Origin: Myxococcales bacterium
GTDB lineage: Bacteria; Myxococcota; Polyangia; Polyangiales; Polyangiaceae
NCBI GenBank assembly: GCA_003151595.1
Contig: PLXW01000153.1
Coordinates: 1 to 29,825 of the forward strand
Reading direction: 5' to 3'
DNA length: 29,825 nt
The notes under the pieces were generated by a model, which saw nothing but the letters and a program-made list of their open reading frames with translations, made no database searches and was not told where the DNA came from. Positions 23,911 to 29,825 of the stretch are shown piece after piece (positions within the stretch are counted from its first letter, which is position 1; every line of letters starts with the position of its first letter). The position numbers and the translations under genes are program-made.

Positions 23911-25044
23911 TCAAAGACGAAAAACCGTCGCCAGCGCCTCGTCGATCCGCTGCGCCGACTTCCCATCCCAGAAGCGCGGCGCGCGCCCCGACGGCGGCGA
24001 CGTCTGGAAGCGCTCGTACGCCGCGAGGATCGCCTCGCGCTTCGTCCCCGCGAGAACGTTCGTCCCTTCGGTGATCGTGACAGGCCGCTCGGTGTTCTCG
24101 CGCAGCGTGATGCACGGCACGCCGAGCACGGTCGTCTCTTCCTGGATGCCCCCCGAGTCGGTCAACACGACCTTCGCGCTCGCCGTGAGCTTGAGAAAAT
24201 CGAGGTACCCGAACGGCGGGACGACGCTCCACCGCGAGGGATCGAGCGTGATGCCCGACGTCGCGATGCGCGCGCGCGTCCGCGGATGAACCGGGAACAC
24301 GACGCGCACCTTCTTGGCGATGGCGTCGATCGTCTCCAGGAGCGGCCCCAGCGTCTTCGGATCATCGACGTTGCTCGGGCGGTGGAGCGTGAGCAGCGCG
24401 TACCCCCCCTCGCGCACGCCGAGCGTCTCCAGCACGCGCGACTGCATCGCCTGCCCCTTGGCCGCGAGGAGCGTGTCGATCATCACGTTGCCGACGAAGA
24501 AGACCCGCTCGTCGGCGACCCCTTCCTTCTTCAGGTTCTCGACGCCCGCCGGATCGGAGACGAAGAGGACGTCGCTGATCGTGTCGGTGAGCTTGCGGTT
24601 GATCTCTTCGGGCATGTCGTCGTCGAAGCTGCGAAGGCCCGCCTCGACGTGAATCATGATCGGCCGGCGCCGCTCGCCGAAGGTCGACGGGAACGATTTC
24701 TCCAGCGTGAATTTCGCGGTCACGAGCGCGCAGGCGATGGTCGAGTTCACGTCGCCGACGACGATGACCCCCTGCGGTTGCTCGGCGACGATCACCGGCT
24801 CGAACCGCTTCATGATCTCGGCGGTCTGCGCGGCGTGCGAGCCGCTTCCCACTTCGAGCTCGATGTCGGGGCGCGGAATGGCCAGGTCGTCGAAGAACAC
24901 CTTCGACATGGCGGCGTCGTAGTGCTGCCCGGTGTGAACGAGGCGCGCGTCCCACCTCGGATTCGCCCTGAGCGCCCGCATCAGCGGCGCGATCTTCATG
25001 AAGTTCGGCCGCGCCCCCGCGACACAAAGGAGCTTCGTCGGCAT
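23911..25044 (-). CDS. wecB: UDP-N-acetylglucosamine 2-epimerase (non-hydrolysing)
   Basis: This enzyme interconverts UDP-GlcNAc and UDP-ManNAc in the cytoplasm and supplies an amino sugar for surface polysaccharide. The product has 377 residues, the family length. Motifs seen: VAGARPNFMKIAPLMRAL at the N-terminus, VHTGQHYD, VIVVGDVNSTIACAL, MIHVEAGLRSFD, MPEEINRKLTDTISD, LLTLHRPSNVDD, VFPVHPRTRA, VVLTDSGGIQEETTVLGVPC and the ending RENTERPVTITEGTN. The catalytic acid and His residues of the family lie within these. It is the first gene of the polysaccharide operon. The ATG at 25044 is preceded by GGAAG as a weak ribosome site; the frame to 25080 adds nothing recognisable. Relatives make UDP-2,3-diacetamido sugars, so the exact substrate is open. 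Confidence 0.93.
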   Translation of the reverse strand: MPTKLLCVAGARPNFMKIAPLMRALRANPRWDARLVHTGQHYDAAMSKVFFDDLAIPRPDIELEVGSGSHAAQTAEIMKRFEPVIVAEQPQGVIVVGDVNSTIACALVTAKFTLEKSFPSTFGERRRPIMIHVEAGLRSFDDDMPEEINRKLTDTISDVLFVSDPAGVENLKKEGVADERVFFVGNVMIDTLLAAKGQAMQSRVLETLGVREGGYALLTLHRPSNVDDPKTLGPLLETIDAIAKKVRVVFPVHPRTRARIATSGITLDPSRWSVVPPFGYLDFLKLTASAKVVLTDSGGIQEETTVLGVPCITLRENTERPVTITEGTNVLAGTKREAILAAYERFQTSPPSGRAPRFWDGKSAQRIDEALATVFRL

Positions 25045-25186
25045 GCGTGGCTTCCAGAGTGGAGGGACGACGCTCCGCACGTCAAGACGAGGTGCGTTTC
25101 GCGCGAGCTACGGACGCCAGACCCCGCGCGATGAGGCCATTTTTTCTTCGCGTAACCCGCGTCTAGGCCAAGTCTGAAATCCGAAG

Positions 25187-25199
25187 GAGACGAAATCTC
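25187..25199 (+). promoter_or_regulatory. Small inverted repeat at the -35 position of the TPR regulator gene
   Basis: GAGA-CGAAA-TCTC is a 4-base inverted repeat that spans the place where a -35 element would sit relative to TACAGT at 25210. It may be an operator, possibly autoregulatory. The rest of the 178-base divergent region holds a T-run at 25140-25145 but no clear promoter for the epimerase operon. Confidence 0.3.
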
Positions 25200-25209
25200 A
25201 CGCGTGCGC

Positions 25210-25215
25210 TACAGT
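25210..25215 (+). promoter_or_regulatory. Putative -10 box of a leaderless promoter (TPR regulator)
   Basis: TACAGT is followed by 7 bases (CTTACGT) and the ATG at 25223. No Shine-Dalgarno is at a usable distance; an AAGGAGA at 25184-25190 is too far upstream. The box and its flank (GCTACA) closely match those before the gene at 2455. Confidence 0.42.
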
Positions 25216-25222
25216 CTTACGT

Positions 25223-27235
25223 ATGGCGCGTCGCGCCTTTATCCCCACGATTCCGCCTCCCCCTGGCACTCCGGCCCCTGCAACTGGCCAGGGTGGGCCT
25301 CCGAGCGCACCTCGGAGCGTTCCGCCGCCTCCGTCGGGATTGGGCGGTGGGGAGCGCCTATCGTCACCGCCGGGGTCGCTGTCGGGCGGGGCGCTCGATC
25401 AGATCTCGATGGCGGCGTGCGCGCAGCTGCTCGATCGGCTCGCCGCGGCCGACGAAGCAGCGTTCATCGTTCAATGGGTGGAGTCGGTGCTGGGCGGGCG
25501 CTCGCGGGTCGATTCGTCACTCGCTGTGCGGTTGCTGCGCGCGTACCGCGAAGTGGGGCGACTGGATCGCGCGCGTGAGCTCGCGGCGACGTTGCCCAGC
25601 TCGCCGTCGTCGTGGAACCCGCTCGATACGGCGCGCCTCGCGATCGAGCGCGCCATCTTCGCGACCATCGACGGTCGCCCTGATCACGCAGACGCCGAAC
25701 TCCGGCAGGCCTCGCGCGCGCTTCAAGTCGCGCCGCGCGGCGCAGGGCTTCGCGAGCAGCTCGACATGCACCTCACGCAGGCGCAGCTCGAGCTCCGGAT
25801 GAATCGCCCGCAGCAGGCGGCCGGCGCGCTGCGGCTCGCCGAGCACGTGGCCGAGCGTCTGGAAGAGGGCGCGTGGAAGGTCCAGGTGTCGATGACGCTG
25901 GGCCATCTCTCGATGCGCCTCGCCGAACCGCGCACGGCGGCCAAGCACTACGCGACCGCGCTCGCGCGATCGCCTGCGCGCGGCGTCGCGGCGATGAACG
26001 CGCACGGGAACATGGCCATCTCGCTCGGCTCGGTCGGGCGCTTCGACGACGCGCGCGCCAGCGCGATGGCGGCGATCGGAATCGCGGGCGACATCGCGGC
26101 CGGCTGGCGTCACGCGGATGCGTACGACGTGCTGGCCATCGTGGAAATCGCGTCGGATCGCGCGAACGAAGCGATCACGGCGATCGACGAAGCGCTCGCC
26201 GTCCTCGGCGACCTCGAGCAGCAGACGCTCCGCTACCAGCTGGCCGAGCACCGGACGTGGGCGCTCGCCGTCCTCGGCAAGGGGCCGCTCGCCAAGCAGT
26301 GGCTCACGAAGACCGACAAGCTGCGGTCGGAGCTGGCCTCGGTCGATGCCATCGACGAGCAAGACCTCGTGGCCACGCGCGCGCGCACGCTCGAAGCGTG
26401 CGGTCAGCTCCGCGAGGCGATCCAGATCGCGCAGACGCACGCCGAGCGCCTCCCCGACGCGTTCGTGACCGGCAACTTGAACCTGGTGCTCGGCCGCTGC
26501 GCGCTGGCCAGCGGCGATCAAGGGCTCGCGCGGATCGCCGTCGAGCGCGCGGCGCTCAGCGGCGACAAGCACGGCTGGGTGTTCCCCGACCGGCAAGCGA
26601 GCGCCGGCCTGTGGGCCATGGCGCTCAAGTCGGGCGACAGCCGCGTCGTGCGCTTCGCCGAGAAGATCATCGGCGTGTCGAACGAAACGCCGGCGCCGGC
26701 GTCGATGGGCCCCCCCAACTCGCGTCGAAGCTTCCCGTCGCTGTCGGAGATGGCGGCGACGCAGGGGCAAGACGCCGAGCGGATGGCGGAGCAGCACGTC
26801 GAAGGGGCCGAGGCGCTCATCTACGTGACGACGCCGAACGGCGTGAACCGGATTCGTCGCTCGGAGCTCACCAAGCACTGCGCGGGGGCCACGCTGGTCG
26901 TCGATACGCTGGCGCACGCGCTCCGCGTCGATGATCGCGAAGTGTCGCTCGAGCGCCGCCGCGCGCTGGAGCCGCTGGTCGTCCAGCTCCTTCGCCGCGC
27001 GAAGGAAGGGCTCAGCGCCGAAGAGATCCTGCGCGCCGCCGGCGGCCCGGGCCCCGAGTCGGCCGACGCCGAGCACCGCGTGCGCGTGCTCATCTCGCGA
27101 GTGCGCGATCTGCTCGGTGACCCGGCGGCCATCGAGCGTGTCCGCGACGCAGGCGAGTACGGCAAGACGCGGTACCGCCTGAGCGGCGTCGTTCAGTTCG
27201 TGCTGATCGAGCCTCTGTTCACCTCACAGAGCTGA
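25223..27235 (+). CDS. TPR protein with C-terminal winged-helix-like region
   Basis: This is a cytoplasmic protein of 670 residues. Residues 1-45 are Pro/Gly-rich and disordered. From about 60 to 490 it is all-helical with TPR-type repeats, for example SSLAVRLLRAYREVGRLDRA, QAQLELRMNRPQQAAGALRL, MNAHGNMAISLGSVGRFDDA and ANEAITAIDEALAVLGDLEQ. After a Ser/Pro linker, about 530-660 has ALIYVTTPNGVNRIRRSEL, VDTLAHALRVDDREVSLERR, LLRRAKEGLSAEEILRAAGG and HRVRVLISRVRDLLGD, ending in GEYGKTRYRLSG. This resembles the OmpR/SARP-type winged helix, with a recognition helix containing RVRVLISRVRDLL and a wing ending in YRL. It is probably a transcription factor that senses a partner through its TPR domain. 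It reverses the usual SARP order, where the DNA-binding part is N-terminal. Targets are unknown. Confidence 0.75.
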   Translation: MARRAFIPTIPPPPGTPAPATGQGGPPSAPRSVPPPPSGLGGGERLSSPPGSLSGGALDQISMAACAQLLDRLAAADEAAFIVQWVESVLGGRSRVDSSLAVRLLRAYREVGRLDRARELAATLPSSPSSWNPLDTARLAIERAIFATIDGRPDHADAELRQASRALQVAPRGAGLREQLDMHLTQAQLELRMNRPQQAAGALRLAEHVAERLEEGAWKVQVSMTLGHLSMRLAEPRTAAKHYATALARSPARGVAAMNAHGNMAISLGSVGRFDDARASAMAAIGIAGDIAAGWRHADAYDVLAIVEIASDRANEAITAIDEALAVLGDLEQQTLRYQLAEHRTWALAVLGKGPLAKQWLTKTDKLRSELASVDAIDEQDLVATRARTLEACGQLREAIQIAQTHAERLPDAFVTGNLNLVLGRCALASGDQGLARIAVERAALSGDKHGWVFPDRQASAGLWAMALKSGDSRVVRFAEKIIGVSNETPAPASMGPPNSRRSFPSLSEMAATQGQDAERMAEQHVEGAEALIYVTTPNGVNRIRRSELTKHCAGATLVVDTLAHALRVDDREVSLERRRALEPLVVQLLRRAKEGLSAEEILRAAGGPGPESADAEHRVRVLISRVRDLLGDPAAIERVRDAGEYGKTRYRLSGVVQFVLIEPLFTSQS

Positions 27236-27246
27236 GGGGCCTCAGC
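27231..27246 (+). terminator. GC-rich hairpin at the end of the TPR regulator gene
   Basis: GCTGAGG-GG-CCTCAGC is a perfect 7-base inverted repeat that overlaps the TGA stop. A second palindrome, GGGGGCGCCCCC, follows at 27255-27266. There is no T-tract, so intrinsic termination is uncertain; mRNA 3'-end protection is another option. Confidence 0.4.
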
Positions 27247-27276
27247 GGCGCGGTGGGGGCGCCCCCCGTCCGCCCT

Positions 27277-27480
27277 CGGTCGGATCGCGATCCGGTCCGA
27301 GTCGGATCACGTCCGTCCTCGGTCGAATGACGATCCGACCCGAGTCGGCTCACGTTCCCCCTTCGGTCGGATGGCGATCCGACCCGAGTCGGCTCACGTC
27401 CGCTCTCGGTCAGGGCGCGATCCCACCTCGGTCGGATGACGCCCGCGCGCGGTCGGATCGCGATCCTCCCTCGGTCGCCC
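27277..27480. repeat. Second tandem array, 21-22-bp period, about ten units
   Basis: Units anchored on CGGTCGG or CGAGTCGG start at 27277, 27298, 27320, 27341, 27364, 27385, 27407, 27429, 27450 and 27472, so spacing is 21 to 23 bp. The better units read CGGTCGGATGGCGATCCGACC, with minor changes. The first contains the perfect palindrome CGGATCGCGATCCG, and others hold TCGGAT/ATCCGA arms. CGGTCGG and CGAGTCGG units alternate over the first three pairs, giving a superperiod of about 43 bp. No reading frame across it looks like protein. It lies about 105 bases upstream of the kinase gene and just after the TPR regulator gene, and fills most of a 349-base gap. Confidence 0.88.
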
Positions 27481-27561
27481 TTCGATGCGCGCGCACCCTG
27501 GTCCCCCTACCAGAGCCTACCCGGCTCGATCCCCACGCTCGCGCCCGTGGTCTCGCCCGTC

Positions 27562-27580
27562 TATCCTGATCGGTTGGAGG
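27562..27580 (+). promoter_or_regulatory. Kinase -10-like box and Shine-Dalgarno
   Basis: TATCCT (27562-27567) could be a -10 element. It is followed by GGAGG (27576-27580), a strong Shine-Dalgarno 4 bases before the GTG at 27585. This gene would have a short normal leader, unlike the leaderless candidates. Bases 27481-27561 show nothing recognisable. Confidence 0.4.
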
Positions 27581-27584
27581 GGGG

Positions 27585-29042
27585 GTGGCCTCGTTGCAGC
27601 AGGCGCAGGCGCTGATCGACGGCAAGTACCAGCTCGTTCGCCGCCTCGGCGAAGGGGGCATGGGGAGCGTCTACGAAGCGCGCCATCTCGGGACCGGGCG
27701 CCGCGTCGCGGTGAAGATGGTGTCCCCCGAGGTCCTCGCGAAGGGGCCCGACATCGCGGAGCGCTTCCGCCGCGAGGCGATGGCCAGCGGCGCGATCGAG
27801 TCGCAGTACATCGCGCACGTGCTCGACACCGGCGTCGATGCCGTCTCCGCGAGCCCGTACATCGTGATGGAGCTCCTCGTCGGCGAGGACCTGCAACACA
27901 CGCTGGTCCGCGTTCGTCGCTTCACGCCCGACATTGCGCTGCGAATCACGGCGCACGCCTGCATGGGACTCCAGAAAGCGCACGATGCCGGCGTCATCCA
28001 CCGCGACGTGAAGCCCGCGAACCTCTACCTCACGCGGCGTGACCACGAGGTCGTCGTCAAGCTGCTCGACTTCGGCATCGCGAAGGTGCGCGCGGACCCG
28101 CTCGCGGAGGCGCAGGCGGACCGGACGCACTCGGGCATGATGCTCGGCTCGCCGCTCTACATGTCGCCGGAGCAGATGCGATCGTCGAAGGACGTGGATG
28201 CCCAGACGGACATCTGGGCGTTGGGCGTCATTCTCTTCGAGCTGATCTCGGGGCGCCCTCCGTTTCAAGGGGACTCGATCACTGAGTTGGCGATCAAGAT
28301 CAACAACGAAGCCGCGCCGCCGATTCAGAGCGTTCGCCCTGACGTGCCTGGCGAGTTGCAAACCACAGTCTCCAAATGCCTCGAGAAAGACCGCCGCCGA
28401 CGGTACCGCAATGTGGCGGAACTGGCGTTGGCGTTGGTGCCGTTTGCCCCGAAGCGCGCGCAAGGGACGGTCGATCGAATCTCGGGCATCATTCACGCCT
28501 CAGGCCTATCGACGAGCACGTTGACTGCGCCTCCGCTCGGCCAGCCCTCGAACACGCGACTCTCCACCGGGACGCTGCCTGCCATGGGACGGACGACCGC
28601 GGGATCGTACGCGCGCAAGCCAGCCCGATGGAAGGCAGTGGCAGGCGGCCTCTTAGCAGGGGTGGTTCTGCTCGTCGCCATCGTGTTCTCGGTCCTCGCA
28701 TGGAAGCGCCGCTCGGCTCCAGGCGAGATGGCTCAAACGCCGACTACCGTTTCGAGTTCAATGCCGCCTCAGCAGCCGGCGCGAGGAGCGGCAGCCGCTG
28801 ATGTCAACCCAACGGAAACCTCGTTGGCGGTGCCCATGCCTCCCGCAGCGCAATCGGCGACGCTGGCAGCCCCTACGGTAGCCAATGCACCGCTGACGCT
28901 GAAAAGGAAATCGGTTCCGCCGGTGTCGTCGACGCCCGTCGCGGCGGCAGCAACTTCCCCTCCGGCGCCCGCCGTGAAATGCGATCCGCCATATTACTTC
29001 GACCCTAAGGGCAATCGCATTTTCAAAAAGGAGTGCCTGTGA
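27585..29042 (+). CDS. Hanks-type Ser/Thr protein kinase, membrane-anchored
   Basis: The product has 485 residues. The kinase domain covers about 15-280: Gly-rich loop LGEGGMGSVYEA (21-32), ATP Lys44 in VAVKMV, catalytic loop VIHRDVKPANLYL (Asp141, with the standard Lys), DFG at 162-164 and MSPEQM in the activation segment. It ends with a helix containing CLEKDRRRRYRNVAELA. A Ser/Thr/Pro-rich linker leads to one membrane helix (AGGLLAGVVLLVAIVFSVLAW, near 350-370), then an Ala/Pro-rich external region. The C-terminus is CDPPYYFDPKGNRIFKKECL, a short Cys-flanked tail I recall at the end of many kinases in this group. The start is GTG with GGAGG just upstream. The stop overlaps a GTG (GTGA) of the next reading frame, and an exported TPR/PEGA-like gene follows, so this is an operon. 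Confidence 0.94.
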   Translation: MASLQQAQALIDGKYQLVRRLGEGGMGSVYEARHLGTGRRVAVKMVSPEVLAKGPDIAERFRREAMASGAIESQYIAHVLDTGVDAVSASPYIVMELLVGEDLQHTLVRVRRFTPDIALRITAHACMGLQKAHDAGVIHRDVKPANLYLTRRDHEVVVKLLDFGIAKVRADPLAEAQADRTHSGMMLGSPLYMSPEQMRSSKDVDAQTDIWALGVILFELISGRPPFQGDSITELAIKINNEAAPPIQSVRPDVPGELQTTVSKCLEKDRRRRYRNVAELALALVPFAPKRAQGTVDRISGIIHASGLSTSTLTAPPLGQPSNTRLSTGTLPAMGRTTAGSYARKPARWKAVAGGLLAGVVLLVAIVFSVLAWKRRSAPGEMAQTPTTVSSSMPPQQPARGAAAADVNPTETSLAVPMPPAAQSATLAAPTVANAPLTLKRKSVPPVSSTPVAAAATSPPAPAVKCDPPYYFDPKGNRIFKKECL

Positions 29043-29179
29043 CCTGCGAAATACGTCGGCAAAGCGCGTCGGCTGCCCTTGCCCTAGCCGCGAAGGATCC
29101 GGCTGTCCTTAGTCATTTGTTTTGCAAGCTCAAGAAACACATCCTTCTGCGGCCAGAAAGGCGTCTCGCCGAGACTTGA
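29039..29179 (+). pseudogene. 5' piece of a broken gene coupled to the kinase
   Basis: A GTG overlaps the kinase stop as GTGA and is preceded by AAAAAGGAG with 5 intervening bases, an excellent start signal. The frame codes only 46 residues, beginning VTCEIRRQSASAALALAA (basic then Ala/Leu-rich, a weak signal peptide), and stops at 29179. The remainder (LKKHILLRPERRLAET) looks out of frame. The Cys-rich frame that begins about 60 bases before this stop is offset by one base, so a single-base indel between about 29113 and 29177 would join the two. I read this as the start of the Cys-rich gene, broken by a frameshift or a sequence error. Confidence 0.42.
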
Positions 29180-29427
29180 CGTCTGTGGACAAGGCAGGTG
29201 AGATGTGCGACGAGCGGGGTTGGCTGGTGGCGACGACATCGACGATCTGCAGTTCAAATGGCGGTTGGGGGACCGCGACGACGTGCCCGTATGCTTGCGT
29301 CGGCGGAAGCTGTGCAGGTGTATGCGTCCCCAATTCCGCGCGGTGCGGGCAGATGTGCAACGCGAGTGGCCAGTGGAGTGGTGCGGGCTGCCCTGACGCC
29401 GCAGCTGACGCTCCGACCGGAGGATAG
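29122..29427 (+). pseudogene. 3' piece of a Cys-rich exported protein gene
   Basis: The frame opens just after a TAG at 29110-29112 and codes about 100 residues with no believable start of its own: a TTG at 29122, a GTG at 29185 and an ATG at 29203 are available, none with a signal peptide. From about 29200 the protein is typical of myxobacterial Cys-rich surface proteins: ICSSNGGWGTATTCPYAC, then GGSCAGVCVPNSARC and MCNASGQWSGAGCP, ending DAAADAPTGG. The pattern of CPYxC, a GxCxGxCxP segment and a final GQW-CP unit is one module of proteins that normally carry an export signal. Its final codons, GGA GGA TAG, supply the Shine-Dalgarno of the next gene, 5 bases on. It may instead be a short intact gene with a poor start. 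Confidence 0.5.
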
Positions 29428-29432
29428 CCGTC

Positions 29433-29825
29433 GTGACCCCTCGATCCCGTTTGGCTGCGACGACCAGTCTCGTGGCCTTTCTCGCATCAACTCCAGCCCT
29501 CGCCGACGTGACGAAGGACCAGTGCATCGCCGCCAACGGCCGCGCGCAGGAGCTTCGCCGCGAAGGCAGGCTGATGTCCGCGAGAGAGCAACTTCGTGCC
29601 TGCGCCGACCCGGCGTGTCCGGCGATGGTGCGCGACGACTGCACCAAGCGCCTCGATGATCTGGAGAGAGCCCAACCGACGATCGCCTTCGAGGTGAAGG
29701 ATGCTTCGGGTGCGGACCTGAGCGCGGTGAAGGTGACCGTGGACGGGAAGCCACTGGCAGACAAGCTCGACGGCACGGCACTTTCCGTCGACATCGGGGA
29801 GCACGTTTTCACGTTCGAGGTGGCG
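29433..29825 (+). CDS. Exported TPR/PEGA-like protein, 3' end outside window
   Basis: The window ends inside this gene; 131 residues are visible. A GTG start is preceded by GGAGG (29419-29423) with 9 intervening bases. The signal peptide (RLAATTSLVAFLASTPALA) probably is cleaved after ALA near residue 28. The mature protein begins DVTKDQCIAANGRAQEL and continues REGRLMSAREQLRACADPAC, a helical TPR-type segment with paired Cys residues. Next is DDCTKRLDDLERAQPTI, then a beta region TIAFEVKDASGADLSAVKVT with VDGKPLADKLDGTALSVDIG, which matches the start of a PEGA-like domain. It is the same general type as the protein at 1377-2408 and again sits beside a kinase. It is probably the last or next gene of the kinase operon. 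Confidence 0.85.
   Translation, partial: MTPRSRLAATTSLVAFLASTPALADVTKDQCIAANGRAQELRREGRLMSAREQLRACADPACPAMVRDDCTKRLDDLERAQPTIAFEVKDASGADLSAVKVTVDGKPLADKLDGTALSVDIGEHVFTFEVA

Noticed and set aside
25139..25145. T-run as an intrinsic terminator
   Set aside because: No GC-rich hairpin directly precedes it on either strand, and it lies in a divergent intergenic region where no transcript should end.
27277..27480. CRISPR array or coding repeat
   Set aside because: There are no spacers, and the open frames here (27327-27569 plus, 27410-27661 minus) have no protein-like features.
29084..29812. Minus-strand frame ending in FLELAKQMTKDS
   Set aside because: The last residues look protein-like, but the rest is antisense to the well-supported exported TPR/PEGA-like gene and has no motif. 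I could not support a remnant gene.

Overview
The window looks like a chromosomal segment of a myxobacterium, probably from the Polyangiales/Sorangiineae side (inference). It is very GC-rich. It carries two Hanks-type Ser/Thr kinases, each beside an exported TPR/PEGA-like protein. It also has many lipoproteins with Asp/Ala/Ser/Thr-rich or Cys-rich linkers, an AgmX-like domain, and a branched-chain 2-oxoacid dehydrogenase operon of the kind that feeds iso-fatty acid synthesis in Myxococcus. I saw no rRNA, tRNA, CRISPR array, insertion sequence, integrase or phage gene.

Layout. 1-2408 (minus): an exported TPR/PEGA-like protein followed by a kinase cut by the window edge. 2455-3684 (plus): a lipoprotein of unknown function. 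3707-7361 (minus): E1alpha-E1beta-E2 of a branched-chain 2-oxoacid dehydrogenase, with a 568-base non-coding region upstream that holds a 21-bp palindromic tandem repeat. 7930-9384 (minus): a PHB-depolymerase-like esterase lipoprotein and an AgmX-like lipoprotein. 9488-14955: a cyclophilin lipoprotein, a GT-C-type membrane glycosyltransferase, a small unknown protein, a methyltransferase with a regulatory domain, a beta-barrel candidate and a small myxobacterial regulatory-domain protein. 15031-18642 (minus): a sedolisin-like lipoprotein that seems to lack its catalytic Glu, then a long-form acyl-CoA dehydrogenase. 18863-20164 (plus): an APC-family permease. 20180-21268 (minus): a Cys-rich lipoprotein. 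21355-25044 (minus): a polysaccharide cluster running UDP-GlcNAc 2-epimerase, polysaccharide deacetylase, glycosyltransferase, zinc-ribbon protein. 25223-27235 (plus): a TPR protein with a C-terminal winged-helix-like region. Then comes a second array with a 21-22-bp period, and 27585-29825 (plus): a kinase, a broken Cys-rich gene and an exported TPR/PEGA-like protein cut by the window edge.

The genes fall into several small units rather than one large system. The clearest pathways are branched-chain acyl-CoA production and surface polysaccharide synthesis. Both window ends show kinase plus exported-partner cassettes.

The least expected signals are non-coding. Two intergenic arrays about 20 kb apart share a period of about 21 bp (two DNA turns) and the core GGCGATCCG-N2-CCG, and each lies just upstream of an operon. 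Separately, six genes have a TANNNT box ending 6 or 7 bases before the start codon and no convincing Shine-Dalgarno, which suggests leaderless mRNAs are common here.
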